Shown: one piece after another, positions 29,119 to 38,419 of the stretch
Numbering within the stretch: position 1 is the stretch's first letter
Layout of the letters: each line of letters begins with the position of its first letter
Source: Syntrophorhabdales bacterium
GTDB taxonomy: Bacteria > Desulfobacterota > Syntrophorhabdia > Syntrophorhabdales > WCHB1-27
Assembly: GCA_035541455.1 (NCBI GenBank)
Contig: DATKNH010000094.1
Location: 1-57,547 of the forward strand
Direction of reading: 5' to 3'
Length of the DNA stretch: 57,547 nt
Position numbers and translations under genes: made by a program
Notes under the pieces: model-generated
Databases searched by the model: none
Told to the model about the DNA's origin: nothing
Seen by the model: the letters and a program-made list of their open reading frames with translations, nothing else

Positions 29119-30063
29119 ATGGCTTTCCAGATTCCCAAGATCACGTACACAGGCAGTATAAAAGAAGTCTCTATCGGTTCCGGACCGCAAGCCATAAAGG
29201 TGGGAGGAGAGAGTTGTTACCCGTTCCATCTTTTTGAGGGAAGCATGCCTAACCCTCCCAGGGTAGCTTTCGAAGTATGGGACTACCCCCCGGAAGACTG
29301 GCAGGAGTGGGCCGTTGAGCCGTACAAGGATGTTATCAGCGATCCCGTTGCCTGGGCAAAGAAATCTCAGGACGCTTATGGCGCCGAGCTGATTGCTCTC
29401 CTTCTTAAGAGCGCGGACCCGAATGGCATGAACAGGGACGCAGAAGAGTCGGTGAAGCTGGTGAAAAGCGTTGCCGATGCCATAAGCGTGCCCCTGATTG
29501 TCTGGGGATGCGGCAATGACGAGAAGGACGCGCAACTCCTGCGAAGGGTTGCAGAAGTGTGCGAGGGCAAGAATGTCGCTATAGGCCCCGTCGTTGAAAA
29601 AAACTACAAGCAGGTCGGCGCAATGGCTATCGGGTACCAACAGGTGGTGATGGCGTCTACACCTATAGATGTCAACCTTGCCAAGCAGCTCAACATTCTC
29701 CTCGGTAACCTCGGCATGCCTGAACAGAAGTTGATGATCGACCCGACCGTCGGCGGCTTGGGTTACGGTCTGGAGTACGGCTACTCAGTGATGGAGCGTG
29801 ACCGCATGGCAGCTCTGACTCAGGAGGACGTGAAGCTCCAGTTTCCGCTCGTGTGCAACATGGCGCACGAGGTCTGGAAGACAAAAGAGACCAAGGTGAA
29901 GAAAGAGGAGAACCCGAAACTGGGTGACGAAAAGAAAAGATCTATCCTCATGGAGGCTGTTACCGCAATGTCCTTTCTTGTTGCCGGAGCAGATATCCTG
30001 ATCATGAGACATCCCGACGCTATCAAACTGGTGCGGGATATGATTAAAGAGTTAACAAATTAG
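29119..30063 (+). CDS. acsD: Corrinoid/iron-sulfur protein small subunit (ACDS delta)
   Basis: A 314-residue TIM-barrel subunit of the corrinoid iron-sulfur protein, which carries the methyl group from methyl-THF to acetyl-CoA synthase. Recognisable segments are the N-terminal IKVGGESCYPFHLFEG, the central VPLIVWGCGNDEKD, LMIDPTVGGLGYGLEYGYSVMER, and the C-terminal LVAGADILIMRHPDAI. The length is normal. AAAGGGGG precedes ATG 29119. It precedes acsA by only 8 bases. The large subunit acsC lies 4.5 kb downstream, behind its own riboswitch. Confidence 0.95.
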   Translation: MAFQIPKITYTGSIKEVSIGSGPQAIKVGGESCYPFHLFEGSMPNPPRVAFEVWDYPPEDWQEWAVEPYKDVISDPVAWAKKSQDAYGAELIALLLKSADPNGMNRDAEESVKLVKSVADAISVPLIVWGCGNDEKDAQLLRRVAEVCEGKNVAIGPVVEKNYKQVGAMAIGYQQVVMASTPIDVNLAKQLNILLGNLGMPEQKLMIDPTVGGLGYGLEYGYSVMERDRMAALTQEDVKLQFPLVCNMAHEVWKTKETKVKKEENPKLGDEKKRSILMEAVTAMSFLVAGADILIMRHPDAIKLVRDMIKELTN

Positions 30064-30071
30064 GGGGACTT

Positions 30072-32033
30072 ATGGCAGACGAAAAAGGTAAGGACAAAGT
30101 GAGAAGTATTGATAACGCAGCAATCACGCTGATAGAGAAGGCCCAGAAAGAGAACGTGAGCACCGTCTTTTTCAGGGCTGATGAACTGAAACCCTGCCCG
30201 ATAGGCGTTGAGGAAAGCTGTTGTAAAATCTGCGCCATGGGACCCTGCAGGCTCCCCAGACCAAAGAAGGCCGGCGAAGAGAAGGATCGAGCCGGCGTCT
30301 GCGGTGCGACCATCGAGACGATCGTGTCGAGAAACTTCGCGCGTAAGATCGCTGCAGGAACCGCGTCCCACTCTGACCATGCCCGAGAAGTCGCAGAGAC
30401 TTTTCTGAAAACTGCACAGGACGAGGCCCAAGGGTTCGCTATCAAAGACGAAGTGAAGCTCCTCGAGGTGGCACTCGACTATGGCATTGAAACCGAGGGC
30501 AGAGAGCTCAGGGAGATCGCAATTGACATCGGTAAAAAGGCGCTCGAACAGTTCGGGAAGCAGGATGGAGAGCTCGTCTATATCAAGAAGGCACCATTGA
30601 AGAGGCAGGAGATCTGGAGAAAGCTGGGCGTTGTCCCCAGGGGTATCGACCGTGAAGTAGTAGAGATCATGCACAGAACCCACATGGGCGTGGACCAGGA
30701 TTACAAGCACCTCATGCTGCAGGGAACGCGCACTGCGTTAGCCGACGGCTGGGGAGGCTCCATGATCTCGACCGATTTGCAGGACATCATGTTCGGCACA
30801 CCGGTACCCATTCTTGGAACGTTCAACACGGGTGTATTCAAGGAAGATCAGGTAAATATCGTGGTCCACGGCCATGAGCCGTTCCTGCCTGAGCTGCTGG
30901 TTACCGCCAGCAAGGACCCTGAGATAAAGGCGCTTGCCGAAAAAGTCGGCGCCAAGGGCATCAACCTCACTGGCATGTGCTGCTCAGCCAATGAAGTGCT
31001 TATGCGTCACGGCATACCTTGCGCGGGAAATTTCCTGCAGCAGGAATTGGCGTTGGTGACCGGTGCCGTGGAATTGATGACCGTGGACGTGCAGTGCCAG
31101 ATGCAGGGCCTCCACGATGCCGCAGAATGCTACCACACCAAGCTCGTGACCACCTCCGATCGTGCGAAGATCGAAGGCGCCATCCACATGGAGTTCCATC
31201 CTGACCACGGCCTCGACACAGCGAAGAAAATCCTCAAGATGGCCATAGAGAACTACCCGAACAGGCGCCACGCGGTTTACATTCCTGCGGAGTCACAGGA
31301 TGCAGTCGTAGGCTTCAGCCATGAAACGATAAACTATCTGCTGGGCGGGCTCTTCCGCGCAAGCTACAAGCCGCTCAATGACAATATCGTCAACGGCAGA
31401 ATAAGGGGCGTTGCGGGTGTTGTCGGTTGCAACAATGTGCGCACGATCCATGATTCGGCGCATATCGCCATGATCAAGGAGCTGATCAAGAATGACGTAA
31501 TTGTGCTCACCACGGGCTGCGCGGCAATGGCATGCGGCAAGGCAGGCCTTCTCACGCCTGAGGCAGCGCGGCTCTATGCAGGCTCAGGACTCGCCGAAGT
31601 ATGCGAGGCAGTCGGCATCCCGCCAGTGCTCCACATGGGCGCATGCGTTGACAACTCCAGAATTCTCGTCGCTGCAACCGCTCTGGTGAAAGAAGGCGGC
31701 CTGGGTGACGATATCAGCGATCTTCCCGCGGCAGGTGCTGCACCGGAGTGGATGAGCGAGAAAGCGCTCGCGATCGGTCAGTACTTTGTAGCGTCCGGTG
31801 TTTATACGGTTTTTGGCACGACGTGGCCAACGCTCGGCAGCGAGAAGGTGACGAAGCATCTGTTCGAAGAGCATGAGGAATTGTACAAGGGCATGTGGGC
31901 ATTCGAGCCTGATCCCATCAAGGCGGCCGGCATGATGATCGCGCACATTGACAAGAAACGGAAGGCTTTGGGATTGGACAAGGGCAGGGAAAGAGTTCTG
32001 TTCGATATGGCTATGAGAAGGGCCCTAGACTAA
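30072..32033 (+). CDS. acsA: Anaerobic carbon-monoxide dehydrogenase catalytic subunit
   Basis: A 653-residue Ni-Fe-S CODH (CooS/AcsA). The N-terminal cysteine cluster for the B and D sites is present (ESCCKICAMGPCRLP ... GVCGA). So are C-cluster segments such as GMCCSANEVLMRHGIP, VDVQCQMQGL, GVVGCNNVRT, TGCAAMACGKAG and HMGACVDNSRI. It interconverts CO2 and CO. Lying directly before acsB, it is the CODH half of the bifunctional CODH/ACS and not a stand-alone CooS. ATG 30072 follows GGGGG; the gap to acsB is 15 bases. Confidence 0.97.
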   Translation: MADEKGKDKVRSIDNAAITLIEKAQKENVSTVFFRADELKPCPIGVEESCCKICAMGPCRLPRPKKAGEEKDRAGVCGATIETIVSRNFARKIAAGTASHSDHAREVAETFLKTAQDEAQGFAIKDEVKLLEVALDYGIETEGRELREIAIDIGKKALEQFGKQDGELVYIKKAPLKRQEIWRKLGVVPRGIDREVVEIMHRTHMGVDQDYKHLMLQGTRTALADGWGGSMISTDLQDIMFGTPVPILGTFNTGVFKEDQVNIVVHGHEPFLPELLVTASKDPEIKALAEKVGAKGINLTGMCCSANEVLMRHGIPCAGNFLQQELALVTGAVELMTVDVQCQMQGLHDAAECYHTKLVTTSDRAKIEGAIHMEFHPDHGLDTAKKILKMAIENYPNRRHAVYIPAESQDAVVGFSHETINYLLGGLFRASYKPLNDNIVNGRIRGVAGVVGCNNVRTIHDSAHIAMIKELIKNDVIVLTTGCAAMACGKAGLLTPEAARLYAGSGLAEVCEAVGIPPVLHMGACVDNSRILVAATALVKEGGLGDDISDLPAAGAAPEWMSEKALAIGQYFVASGVYTVFGTTWPTLGSEKVTKHLFEEHEELYKGMWAFEPDPIKAAGMMIAHIDKKRKALGLDKGRERVLFDMAMRRALD

Positions 32034-32048
32034 GCGAGGAGGCGGAGC

Positions 32049-34253
32049 ATGTCAAAGATAATTGCATCAGCGGCCATCAGAGGCGCGCAGAAAATCTTCA
32101 ATAAGGTCGAGACAAAGTACAAAGAGGTGCTCGAGAAGTATGGGCCCAACCAGGAGATAGGCTTCCCCAACACTGCCTACTACCTTCCGATCATCTATGC
32201 CATGACCGGCATCGGGGTCTCAAAGCTGGGAGAGTTTGATAAGATCCTCAGTCTCTGCAGGAAACTGATACCGTCTCCCGTCAGGGAAAAGACGCCGTTG
32301 CCGTATCTAGCGCCAGCGCTTGACGCCGGCATGGCAACGTTCTTCGTAGAGGAACTGTATGAGGCAATGCGGTATCTCGAAAACCCCAACTGCTATGTGA
32401 CCGGCGAGGACCCGACCGACGGGAATATCTGGCTGGGCGCAGCGAGCGACCTCATCTTCAGGAAAAGGGGCGTGGAGTTTGTTGACGGCACGGCCCCTGG
32501 ATTCGCTGCGATCGTAGGTGCCGCCCCTGACGCCCAGACAGCCGCAAAGATAGCGCTCGAACTCCAGGAAAAAAATCTGTACGTGTTCATGTGTGCCGAG
32601 AACAATGGAAAGCGTTTCTCGGAACAGCTCGTGGAGGCTGGCGTGCAGGTGGGTTGGCCCACAAGACTTGTCTCCTTCGGTCCTGATATTTACCAGGCAG
32701 TTTTTGCCATAGGCTTTGCGTGCCGTGTTGCCATGGCATTCGGCGGGGTCAAGCCGGGCGATTTCAGAAAGAACCTGATTTACAACAAAGACAGAACCTA
32801 TGCGTTCGTCATGGCGTTAGGCGAAGTCACTGACGAGTGGTACGCCAATGCGGCAGGGTGCATCAACTGGGGATTCCCGGCCATCGCTGACACGCCCATC
32901 CCGGAAGTGCTGCCCACGGGTATCTGTACGTATGAACATGTTGTATCAAACATTCCACACGATCACATCGTCCAGAAGGCAGTGGAAGTGAGAGGCTTGA
33001 AGGTGCAGGTTGCAAAAGTGCCTGTGCCTGTCTCTTACGGACCGGCGTTCGAAGGCGAGCGTGTGAGAGGCGAGGATATCTATCTCGAGATGGGCGGCGG
33101 GAAAACAGTCGCGGTTGAATGGACCACGACGAGGCGCATGGAAGAGGTTGAAGACGGCAGGGTAGAAGTGATCGGACCTGACGTAGGCAATGTTCAGGCG
33201 GGCACCCGGCTCCACTTCGCGATGGTGGCTGAGGTTGCCGGTCGCAACTTCCAGGAAGATTTCGAGCCGATCCTTGAGCGGCAGAATCACCATCTGATCA
33301 ACCAGGCCCAGGGTATCATGCACATAGGGCAGAGGGACATAGCCTGGATTCGTATCTCCAAGCAGGCAGTTGAGAAAGGCTTTAAGCTGGAACACATCGG
33401 CAAGATCATTCATGCCAAGTACCACCAGGACTTCGGAGCAATCTTTGACAAGATTCAGGTGAAGATCTACACGGACGAGCCCAAGGTCAAGGAGATCCTC
33501 GAACAGGCGAGGGCATCCTACAATCACCGTGATGCCAGAGTGGAGAACATGACGGACGAGTCGGTGGATACCTTCTATTCATGCACTCTGTGCCAGTCGT
33601 TCGCGCCCAGCCATGTCTGTGTTGTCGCTCCTGAGCGGACAGGGCTCTGCGGTGCCTATAACTGGCTGGACTGCCGTGCCTCGTACGAGATCAATCCCGA
33701 AGGTCCCAATCAGCCTATCCAGAAGGGAGAAGTGCTCGACGCCCGTTACGGACAGTTTAAGGGCGCAAACGACTTTGTCTACAAGGCCTCGAGACAGAAG
33801 GTCAACAATGTAAGCTTCTACAGCCTCATGGTTGATCCGATGACCACGTGCGGCTGCTGCGAATGTATCGCGGCTGTGCTGCCGATGGCCAACGGCATCA
33901 TGACCGTTGATCGTGATTATAGTGGAATGACCCCCTGCGGCATGAAGTTTACGACGCTGGCGGGTTCCGTGGGCGGTGGGGCGCAGTCACCGGGATTCCT
34001 CGGCCACAGTAAGTACAACATTACTCAGAGGAAGTTTCTGGTCGGCGATGGCGGTCTGGCACGCATGGTCTGGATGCCGAAGAGGTTGAAGGAGGAGTTA
34101 CACGACCGGCTGGTCAAGCGGGCCGAGGAGCTGGGCATACCGAACTTGATAGACATGATCGCCGACGAGACTGTGGCGACTACCGAAGACGAAGTGGTGG
34201 CCTACCTAACGGAGAAAGGTCATCCCGCACTTACGATGGATTCGATTCTGTAA
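32049..34253 (+). CDS. acsB: CO-methylating acetyl-CoA synthase
   Basis: A 734-residue ACS, close to the Moorella length of 729. The A-cluster ligands are intact: Cys512, Cys515, Cys524 and Cys534 for the [4Fe-4S] cluster (CTLCQSFAPSHVC and on), and the Cys601-Gly602-Cys603 motif for the distal nickel. The offset from the Moorella numbering is a constant six residues. It joins the methyl group from the corrinoid protein, CO and CoA into acetyl-CoA, or the reverse. GGAGGCGGAG precedes ATG 32049. The N-terminal domain that meets CODH is complete. Confidence 0.97.
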   Translation: MSKIIASAAIRGAQKIFNKVETKYKEVLEKYGPNQEIGFPNTAYYLPIIYAMTGIGVSKLGEFDKILSLCRKLIPSPVREKTPLPYLAPALDAGMATFFVEELYEAMRYLENPNCYVTGEDPTDGNIWLGAASDLIFRKRGVEFVDGTAPGFAAIVGAAPDAQTAAKIALELQEKNLYVFMCAENNGKRFSEQLVEAGVQVGWPTRLVSFGPDIYQAVFAIGFACRVAMAFGGVKPGDFRKNLIYNKDRTYAFVMALGEVTDEWYANAAGCINWGFPAIADTPIPEVLPTGICTYEHVVSNIPHDHIVQKAVEVRGLKVQVAKVPVPVSYGPAFEGERVRGEDIYLEMGGGKTVAVEWTTTRRMEEVEDGRVEVIGPDVGNVQAGTRLHFAMVAEVAGRNFQEDFEPILERQNHHLINQAQGIMHIGQRDIAWIRISKQAVEKGFKLEHIGKIIHAKYHQDFGAIFDKIQVKIYTDEPKVKEILEQARASYNHRDARVENMTDESVDTFYSCTLCQSFAPSHVCVVAPERTGLCGAYNWLDCRASYEINPEGPNQPIQKGEVLDARYGQFKGANDFVYKASRQKVNNVSFYSLMVDPMTTCGCCECIAAVLPMANGIMTVDRDYSGMTPCGMKFTTLAGSVGGGAQSPGFLGHSKYNITQRKFLVGDGGLARMVWMPKRLKEELHDRLVKRAEELGIPNLIDMIADETVATTEDEVVAYLTEKGHPALTMDSIL

Positions 34254-34260
34254 TGAAGGG

Positions 34261-34415
34261 GGCGACAGGTAGCGGCAACGCTTTAAAAGGGAAGATGGTG
34301 TAAATCCATCGCGGACCCGCCGCTGTAAGGGGGGACGGGAGCTCACGAAACCACTGGGTGTGTGGCCCGGGAAGGAGAGCTTGAGAATGAACCCCGAGCC
34401 AGAAGACCTGCCTGA
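34261..34415 (+). promoter_or_regulatory. Cobalamin riboswitch upstream of acsC
   Basis: The acsB-acsC gap (34254-34555) holds a cobalamin aptamer. It contains AAAAGGGAAGATGGTGTAAA, CGCGGACCCGCCGCTGTAA, the AACCACTGGGTGTGTGGCCC arm, GGGAAGG, and the closing GAGCCAGAAGACCTGCC. Outer stem CAGGT (34266-34270) pairs with ACCTG (34406-34410). Downstream (34431-34550) there are GC-rich hairpins but no T-tract. TCTCCT (34431-34436) is complementary to AGGAGA in the acsC ribosome site, hinting at translational control. Confidence 0.93.
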
Positions 34416-34555
34416 AGCCGTTATGTGCATTCTCCTCGAGGTTGGGAGCTCTGGCGAGTGAGGCTCGCGAGAGGGGTGGCTCCGTAGGCTTTTGTCCGCG
34501 GAGGGGCGACCGGGTAATCCGCGTGCGGGTGCCCAAAAACTGAAAGGAGACAAAC

Positions 34556-35893
34556 ATGGGACTTACAGGAATCCAGATCTTTAAGCTTCTTCCCAAGACC
34601 AACTGCGGGGATTGCGGTTCTCCGACGTGTCTTGCCTTTGCCATGGCTCTTGCGGCCGGTAAGGCAGAGCTTGAGAAATGCCCCTATGTGTCCGATGAGG
34701 CAAAGGAACAACTGTCGGAGGCGAGCGCGCCGCCGATCAGGCCTCTGACAGTGGGGACAGGAGAGTATGCCGTCAAGGTCGGCGGTGAAACAGTGCTCTT
34801 CAGGCATGAGAAGACGTTTTTCAATAAGCCGGGTCTTGCAATCCTTATTACGGATGCCACGGCCGATACTGAGGTAGAGAGACGCTTCGGAAAACTTGCT
34901 GAGCTGCAGTTCGAGCGTGTGGGCCTGAATTTGAGACCTGAACTGGTCGCGCTCAAGGATACTGGGAATAAAGAAAAGTTTCTGGGTCTTGTTAAAAAGG
35001 CAGCGGCCACTCCGTATGCCATCATCCTCATGTCAACGGACGCCGGCACAATGAAGGAAGCACTGGACATAGCAAAAGAGAAGAAGCCTCTGATTTATGC
35101 TGCAACAAAAGAAAACGCGGATGCATTCGGAGCGCTCGCCAAAGAGTGCGCCTGCCCTCTCGCAGTGAAGGGAGCGAACCTGGATGAGGTAAGTGCGCTC
35201 AGCGAAAAGCTGACGGGCATGGGGCTCAAGGACCTCGTCATCGATTCAGGCGCCCGGGACATAAAAGGAGCTTTCCAGGATCAGATTTTCGTCCGCAGGG
35301 CTGCACTGCTCAGCAAGTACAGGCCTTTGGGCTTCCCGACGATCACATTCCCCTGCGAGATGACGGACGATGTGATGAAGGAGACGCTGATCGCTTCTCT
35401 CTTTGTCGCAAAGTATGCGGGCATAATCGTATTGAGCGATTTTGAAGGAGAGAACGTTTTCCCGCTTCTTTTGGAGCGGCTCAACATCTACACTGACCCG
35501 CAACGGCCAATGACCACAGAACAGGGGATATACCCGATTAATAATCCTGACCAGAACTCGCCTGTGCTCGTGACCTGCAATTTCTCATTGACCTATTTTA
35601 TCGTGAGTGGCGAAATAGAAAACAGCAGGGTACCCACGTGGCTCTGTATCATGGATACCGAGGGGTTGTCGGTCATGACGGCCTGGGCGGCCGGAAAATT
35701 CGTGGGCGATGCGGTAGGCCCTTTCATCAAGAAGAGCGGCATTGCAGAAAAGGTTGCGCACAAGAAGATCGTGATCCCCGGCTATGCCGCAGGCATTATG
35801 GGAGATCTGGAAGAGGAGTTGCCCGGTTGGGAGATCATCGTGGGCCCGCGCGAAGCAGCTCATATACCGGCATTCTTGAAGCAGTGGAAATAG
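34556..35893 (+). CDS. acsC: Corrinoid/iron-sulfur protein large subunit (ACDS gamma)
   Basis: A 445-residue subunit. The N-terminal [4Fe-4S] domain has Cys-x2-Cys-x4-Cys (CGDCGSPTC) and a later Cys in ELEKCPYV. A TIM-barrel middle and a C-terminal corrinoid-binding domain follow. With AcsD it forms the methyl carrier between AcsE and AcsB. AAAGGAG precedes ATG 34556. It is the only gene in the cluster with a cobalamin riboswitch directly in front, although its own product is the cobalamin-type cofactor user. Confidence 0.96.
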   Translation: MGLTGIQIFKLLPKTNCGDCGSPTCLAFAMALAAGKAELEKCPYVSDEAKEQLSEASAPPIRPLTVGTGEYAVKVGGETVLFRHEKTFFNKPGLAILITDATADTEVERRFGKLAELQFERVGLNLRPELVALKDTGNKEKFLGLVKKAAATPYAIILMSTDAGTMKEALDIAKEKKPLIYAATKENADAFGALAKECACPLAVKGANLDEVSALSEKLTGMGLKDLVIDSGARDIKGAFQDQIFVRRAALLSKYRPLGFPTITFPCEMTDDVMKETLIASLFVAKYAGIIVLSDFEGENVFPLLLERLNIYTDPQRPMTTEQGIYPINNPDQNSPVLVTCNFSLTYFIVSGEIENSRVPTWLCIMDTEGLSVMTAWAAGKFVGDAVGPFIKKSGIAEKVAHKKIVIPGYAAGIMGDLEEELPGWEIIVGPREAAHIPAFLKQWK

Positions 35894-35908
35894 ATGCGGG
35901 CTCAGAGA

Positions 35909-35955
35909 TAAAGGCAAAAGGCGAAGGGTTTTTTGTTTCCCTTTAGCCTTTAGTC
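35909..35955 (+). other. Imperfect hairpin between acsC and acsE
   Basis: The purine-rich AAAGGCAAAAGGCGAAGGG is followed by TTTTTTGTTT and then CCCTTTAGCCTTT, which can fold back on it imperfectly (best part AAGGG/CCCTT). It might tune acsC versus acsE levels. It does not look like a strong terminator because the T-run is in the loop. Confidence 0.35.
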
Positions 35956-35989
35956 GCGAGTCTTTAGCCTGTTTTGAAAAGGAGGAGCT

Positions 35990-36874
35990 ATGGTACTGCG
36001 AATAGGAGAGAATCTGAACGTTATAGCGAAGAAAATCGGCGAGGCATTAAAGGATCGTAATCCTGCGCCCATAAGGGAGATGGCAGAAGCTGAAGCAAAA
36101 GCGGGCGTAGATCTCATCGATATCAACCTGGGGCCAGCCCGGAAGGCAGGGGCAGAATTGATGGAGTGGGTTGTCAAGACCGTTCAGGAAGTTGTGCCGA
36201 ACATACCCCTCTCCCTCGACACAACGAACGTAGAGGCGATGGAAGCCGGGCTCAAAGCCCATAAGGGTAGACCGCTGATCAACTCGGTATCGGCCAGGCC
36301 GGAACGCATGGAAGTTCTTGTTCCTTTGGCGCAGAAATACAAGGCGCCCTATATTGCTCTCACGCTCGGCGTTGAAGGAATTCCGAGAGACGCAAATGAG
36401 CGGGGCATGCTGGCGGCCGAGCACCTTGCGAAGGCTGCCGAGTTCGGCATTGGCGAGGACGATCTGTGGATAGACCCGATCGTGCTGCCCATCAATACCC
36501 AGCAGATTCAGGTCCAGGGCTGTACCGAGTTTGTCATGATGTTGAAGGATATCGCGCCTACGTGTAAATCCACCTGCGGTCTTTCGAACATTTCCAATGG
36601 AGCGCCGGGGCATCTCAGGGGAATCCTGAATCGCACGTATCTCATCATGTTGAAAAGGTACGGGATGTATTCCGCCATAGTCGATGCCTTTGACGCTGAA
36701 ATGGCAGCCATCTGCCAGGACAAGATGCCTGGGCTGGAAGCGCTGGTGCACAAGGTAATGGATGGTGAGCCGGTCGATATGGCAAAGCTCTCGAAAGAGG
36801 AGGTGGAGTACGTCAAGACTGCCCGCGTGCTGCTCGGGCAGACGCTCTACTCAGACTCATGGTTGGAGCTCTGA
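35990..36874 (+). CDS. acsE: Methyl-THF:corrinoid/iron-sulfur protein methyltransferase
   Basis: About 294 residues, a pterin-binding TIM barrel. Seen: MVLRIGENLNVIAKK at the N terminus, the pterin motif VDLIDINLGPARKAG, LSLDTTNVEAMEAGL, INSVSARPERMEVLVPLA, and STCGLSNISNGAPGHLRGILNRT. It moves the methyl group between N5 of methyl-THF and the cobalt of AcsC/AcsD. AAAAGGAGGAG precedes ATG 35990. It is probably co-transcribed with acsC, and it bridges the acs and hdr-met parts of the cluster. Confidence 0.96.
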   Translation: MVLRIGENLNVIAKKIGEALKDRNPAPIREMAEAEAKAGVDLIDINLGPARKAGAELMEWVVKTVQEVVPNIPLSLDTTNVEAMEAGLKAHKGRPLINSVSARPERMEVLVPLAQKYKAPYIALTLGVEGIPRDANERGMLAAEHLAKAAEFGIGEDDLWIDPIVLPINTQQIQVQGCTEFVMMLKDIAPTCKSTCGLSNISNGAPGHLRGILNRTYLIMLKRYGMYSAIVDAFDAEMAAICQDKMPGLEALVHKVMDGEPVDMAKLSKEEVEYVKTARVLLGQTLYSDSWLEL

Positions 36875-36900
36875 TACCGGCAGGGCGGTTTAAAAAGAGA

Positions 36901-36970
36901 TTGCGACCTGATAGAATATATTCTTATATATTAATGTTTGAATATGGCCCGGAGCAGGAGTGTTCCGGGC
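36901..36970 (+). promoter_or_regulatory. Possible hdr-met promoter and hairpin
   Basis: TTGCGA (36901-36906) with an AT-rich TATATA about 18 bases downstream looks like a promoter for hdrC onward. It is followed by a 7-bp perfect stem, GCCCGGA (36947-36953) with TCCGGGC (36964-36970), and then TGTTGTCTT, a weak T-tract. It could be an internal promoter, or an attenuator between the acs and hdr-met sections. Confidence 0.4.
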
Positions 36971-36992
36971 TGTTGTCTTGCGAGGGAGACCC

Positions 36993-37556
36993 ATGGATGA
37001 TGCGAGGAGTGGCCAGATGACCGGACCTGCAAGCGGGCCGGGCTTTTTAAGGGAGATGGAACAGAAGACGGGCGAGAACATCGCGGCGTGCTACCAGTGC
37101 TATCGCTGCACGAACGGTTGTCCTGCGCTCCCTGAGATGGATTTCTCACCCCACCGGCTGATGAGGTACGTGATCCTGGGCGAAAGGGAGAGAGTACTCA
37201 CCTCGAAGATGATCTGGTCCTGCCTGCAGTGCACCACCTGCAGTATCCGCTGCCCCAATGATATAGACATTGCCCTTGTGATCGACACGTTGCGGAAGAT
37301 TGCAGTCAAAGAAGGCAAAGCAAAAAATCTGGATACGTGGAAGTTCGACAATTACTTCCTCGACAGCGTGAAGAAGCACGGCAGGTTGTACGAAATAGAG
37401 ACGATCCTCAAGTACAAGATGGACAAGAAGAACTTCTTCGAGGATACAAAAATGGGCATGGGCATGATGAGGAAGGGGAGAATGGGGCTGCTCCCTCATA
37501 ATATAAAAGACAGAGAAGGCATGAAGGCCCTGTTTAAAAAGGCCCGAGGAGAGTGA
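36993..37556 (+). CDS. hdrC: Heterodisulfide-reductase-like subunit C
   Basis: About 187 residues from ATG 36993 (after GCGAGGGAG). Two [4Fe-4S] ferredoxin motifs are clear: CYQCYRCTNGCP (about 36-47) and CLQCTTCSIRCP (about 79-90). HdrC passes electrons from HdrA to HdrB. The C-terminal helical tail resembles that of other HdrC proteins. It is followed one base later by hdrB, so the two are translated together. In this context the final acceptor is likely MetV/MetF chemistry rather than CoM-S-S-CoB. Confidence 0.92.
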   Translation: MDDARSGQMTGPASGPGFLREMEQKTGENIAACYQCYRCTNGCPALPEMDFSPHRLMRYVILGERERVLTSKMIWSCLQCTTCSIRCPNDIDIALVIDTLRKIAVKEGKAKNLDTWKFDNYFLDSVKKHGRLYEIETILKYKMDKKNFFEDTKMGMGMMRKGRMGLLPHNIKDREGMKALFKKARGE

Positions 37557-37557
37557 G

Positions 37558-38418
37558 ATGGCGGCAACGCTTGCATATTATCCGGGATGCTCTCTCAAAT
37601 CGTCAAGCAAGTTCTACGAGGCGTCCATACAGAAAATTTTCGGGAGATACGGGATCAGACTCAAAGAGATCGATGACTGGTCCTGCTGCGGCGCATCGGC
37701 AGCACCAACAGTAGACGAACGGCTCGGCCATGCGCTCGCAGCGAGAAACCTGGCGCTGGCAGAGAAGGCGGAATGCGACCTCTTTGCCCCGTGTTCCGCT
37801 TGTTACAACAGGGCAAAGGTGACCAATGAGATGATCCGCTCTGATGCGGATTTGCAGAAGGAGATGAACAGCATCATCGAGCCTCTCCAGACGAGCGCCT
37901 CTGTTGAAGTGAAGAATATTATCGAAGTTCTGGACGATTACGTGGGAGTGGAGATACTGGCGCGCGACAGGAAGTACGATCTTTCCGCATTGAAAGTTGT
38001 TCCGTACTACGGGTGCGTGCTCACGCGGATGATGCGCGTCAAGCCGTACGATGACAAGGAGAACCCGGAGAGCATGGACAGGTTGCTTTTTGCGGCCGGG
38101 CTTAACGTGCTCCGTTGGCCCTTCAAGATGGAGTGCTGCGGCGCGAGCAAGACGCTTACCAACAAAGATATGACCCGGAGACTTTCTGACAGGATTGTGG
38201 ACATGGCCATCGTGCTTGGCGCCGACGCGATAGTGACGCCTTGCCCCTTGTGCCAGATGAATCTTGACCTTCTCCCTTCTTTAGGCAGAACCAAAGAGGC
38301 GCTCCCCGTGCTTTTCCTTTCGGAGGTGTTCGAGCTTTCCCTCTACGGTAAGATGCTGGGTGCCGCATCCCATATGATAGCCGCGGACACGTTGCTTTCG
38401 AAGGTGAAGGAGGCCTGA
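37558..38418 (+). CDS. hdrB: Heterodisulfide-reductase-like subunit B
   Basis: A 286-residue protein with two CCG domains. The first has YYPGCS, SCCGASAA and CSACYN; the second has YYGCVL, ECCGASKT and CPLCQMN. In HdrB such cysteines bind two non-cubane [4Fe-4S] clusters that do the two-electron chemistry. Both cysteine sets are complete. Bacteria lack the CoM/CoB substrate, so the natural partner here is unknown; the met genes at the end of the operon suggest methylene-THF reduction. It starts one base after hdrC. Confidence 0.93.
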   Translation: MAATLAYYPGCSLKSSSKFYEASIQKIFGRYGIRLKEIDDWSCCGASAAPTVDERLGHALAARNLALAEKAECDLFAPCSACYNRAKVTNEMIRSDADLQKEMNSIIEPLQTSASVEVKNIIEVLDDYVGVEILARDRKYDLSALKVVPYYGCVLTRMMRVKPYDDKENPESMDRLLFAAGLNVLRWPFKMECCGASKTLTNKDMTRRLSDRIVDMAIVLGADAIVTPCPLCQMNLDLLPSLGRTKEALPVLFLSEVFELSLYGKMLGAASHMIAADTLLSKVKEA

Positions 38419-38419
38419 T

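Noticed and set aside
34420-34550. A rho-independent terminator as riboswitch expression platform
   Set aside because: GC-rich hairpins exist but no T-tract follows, so transcription termination is not supported.
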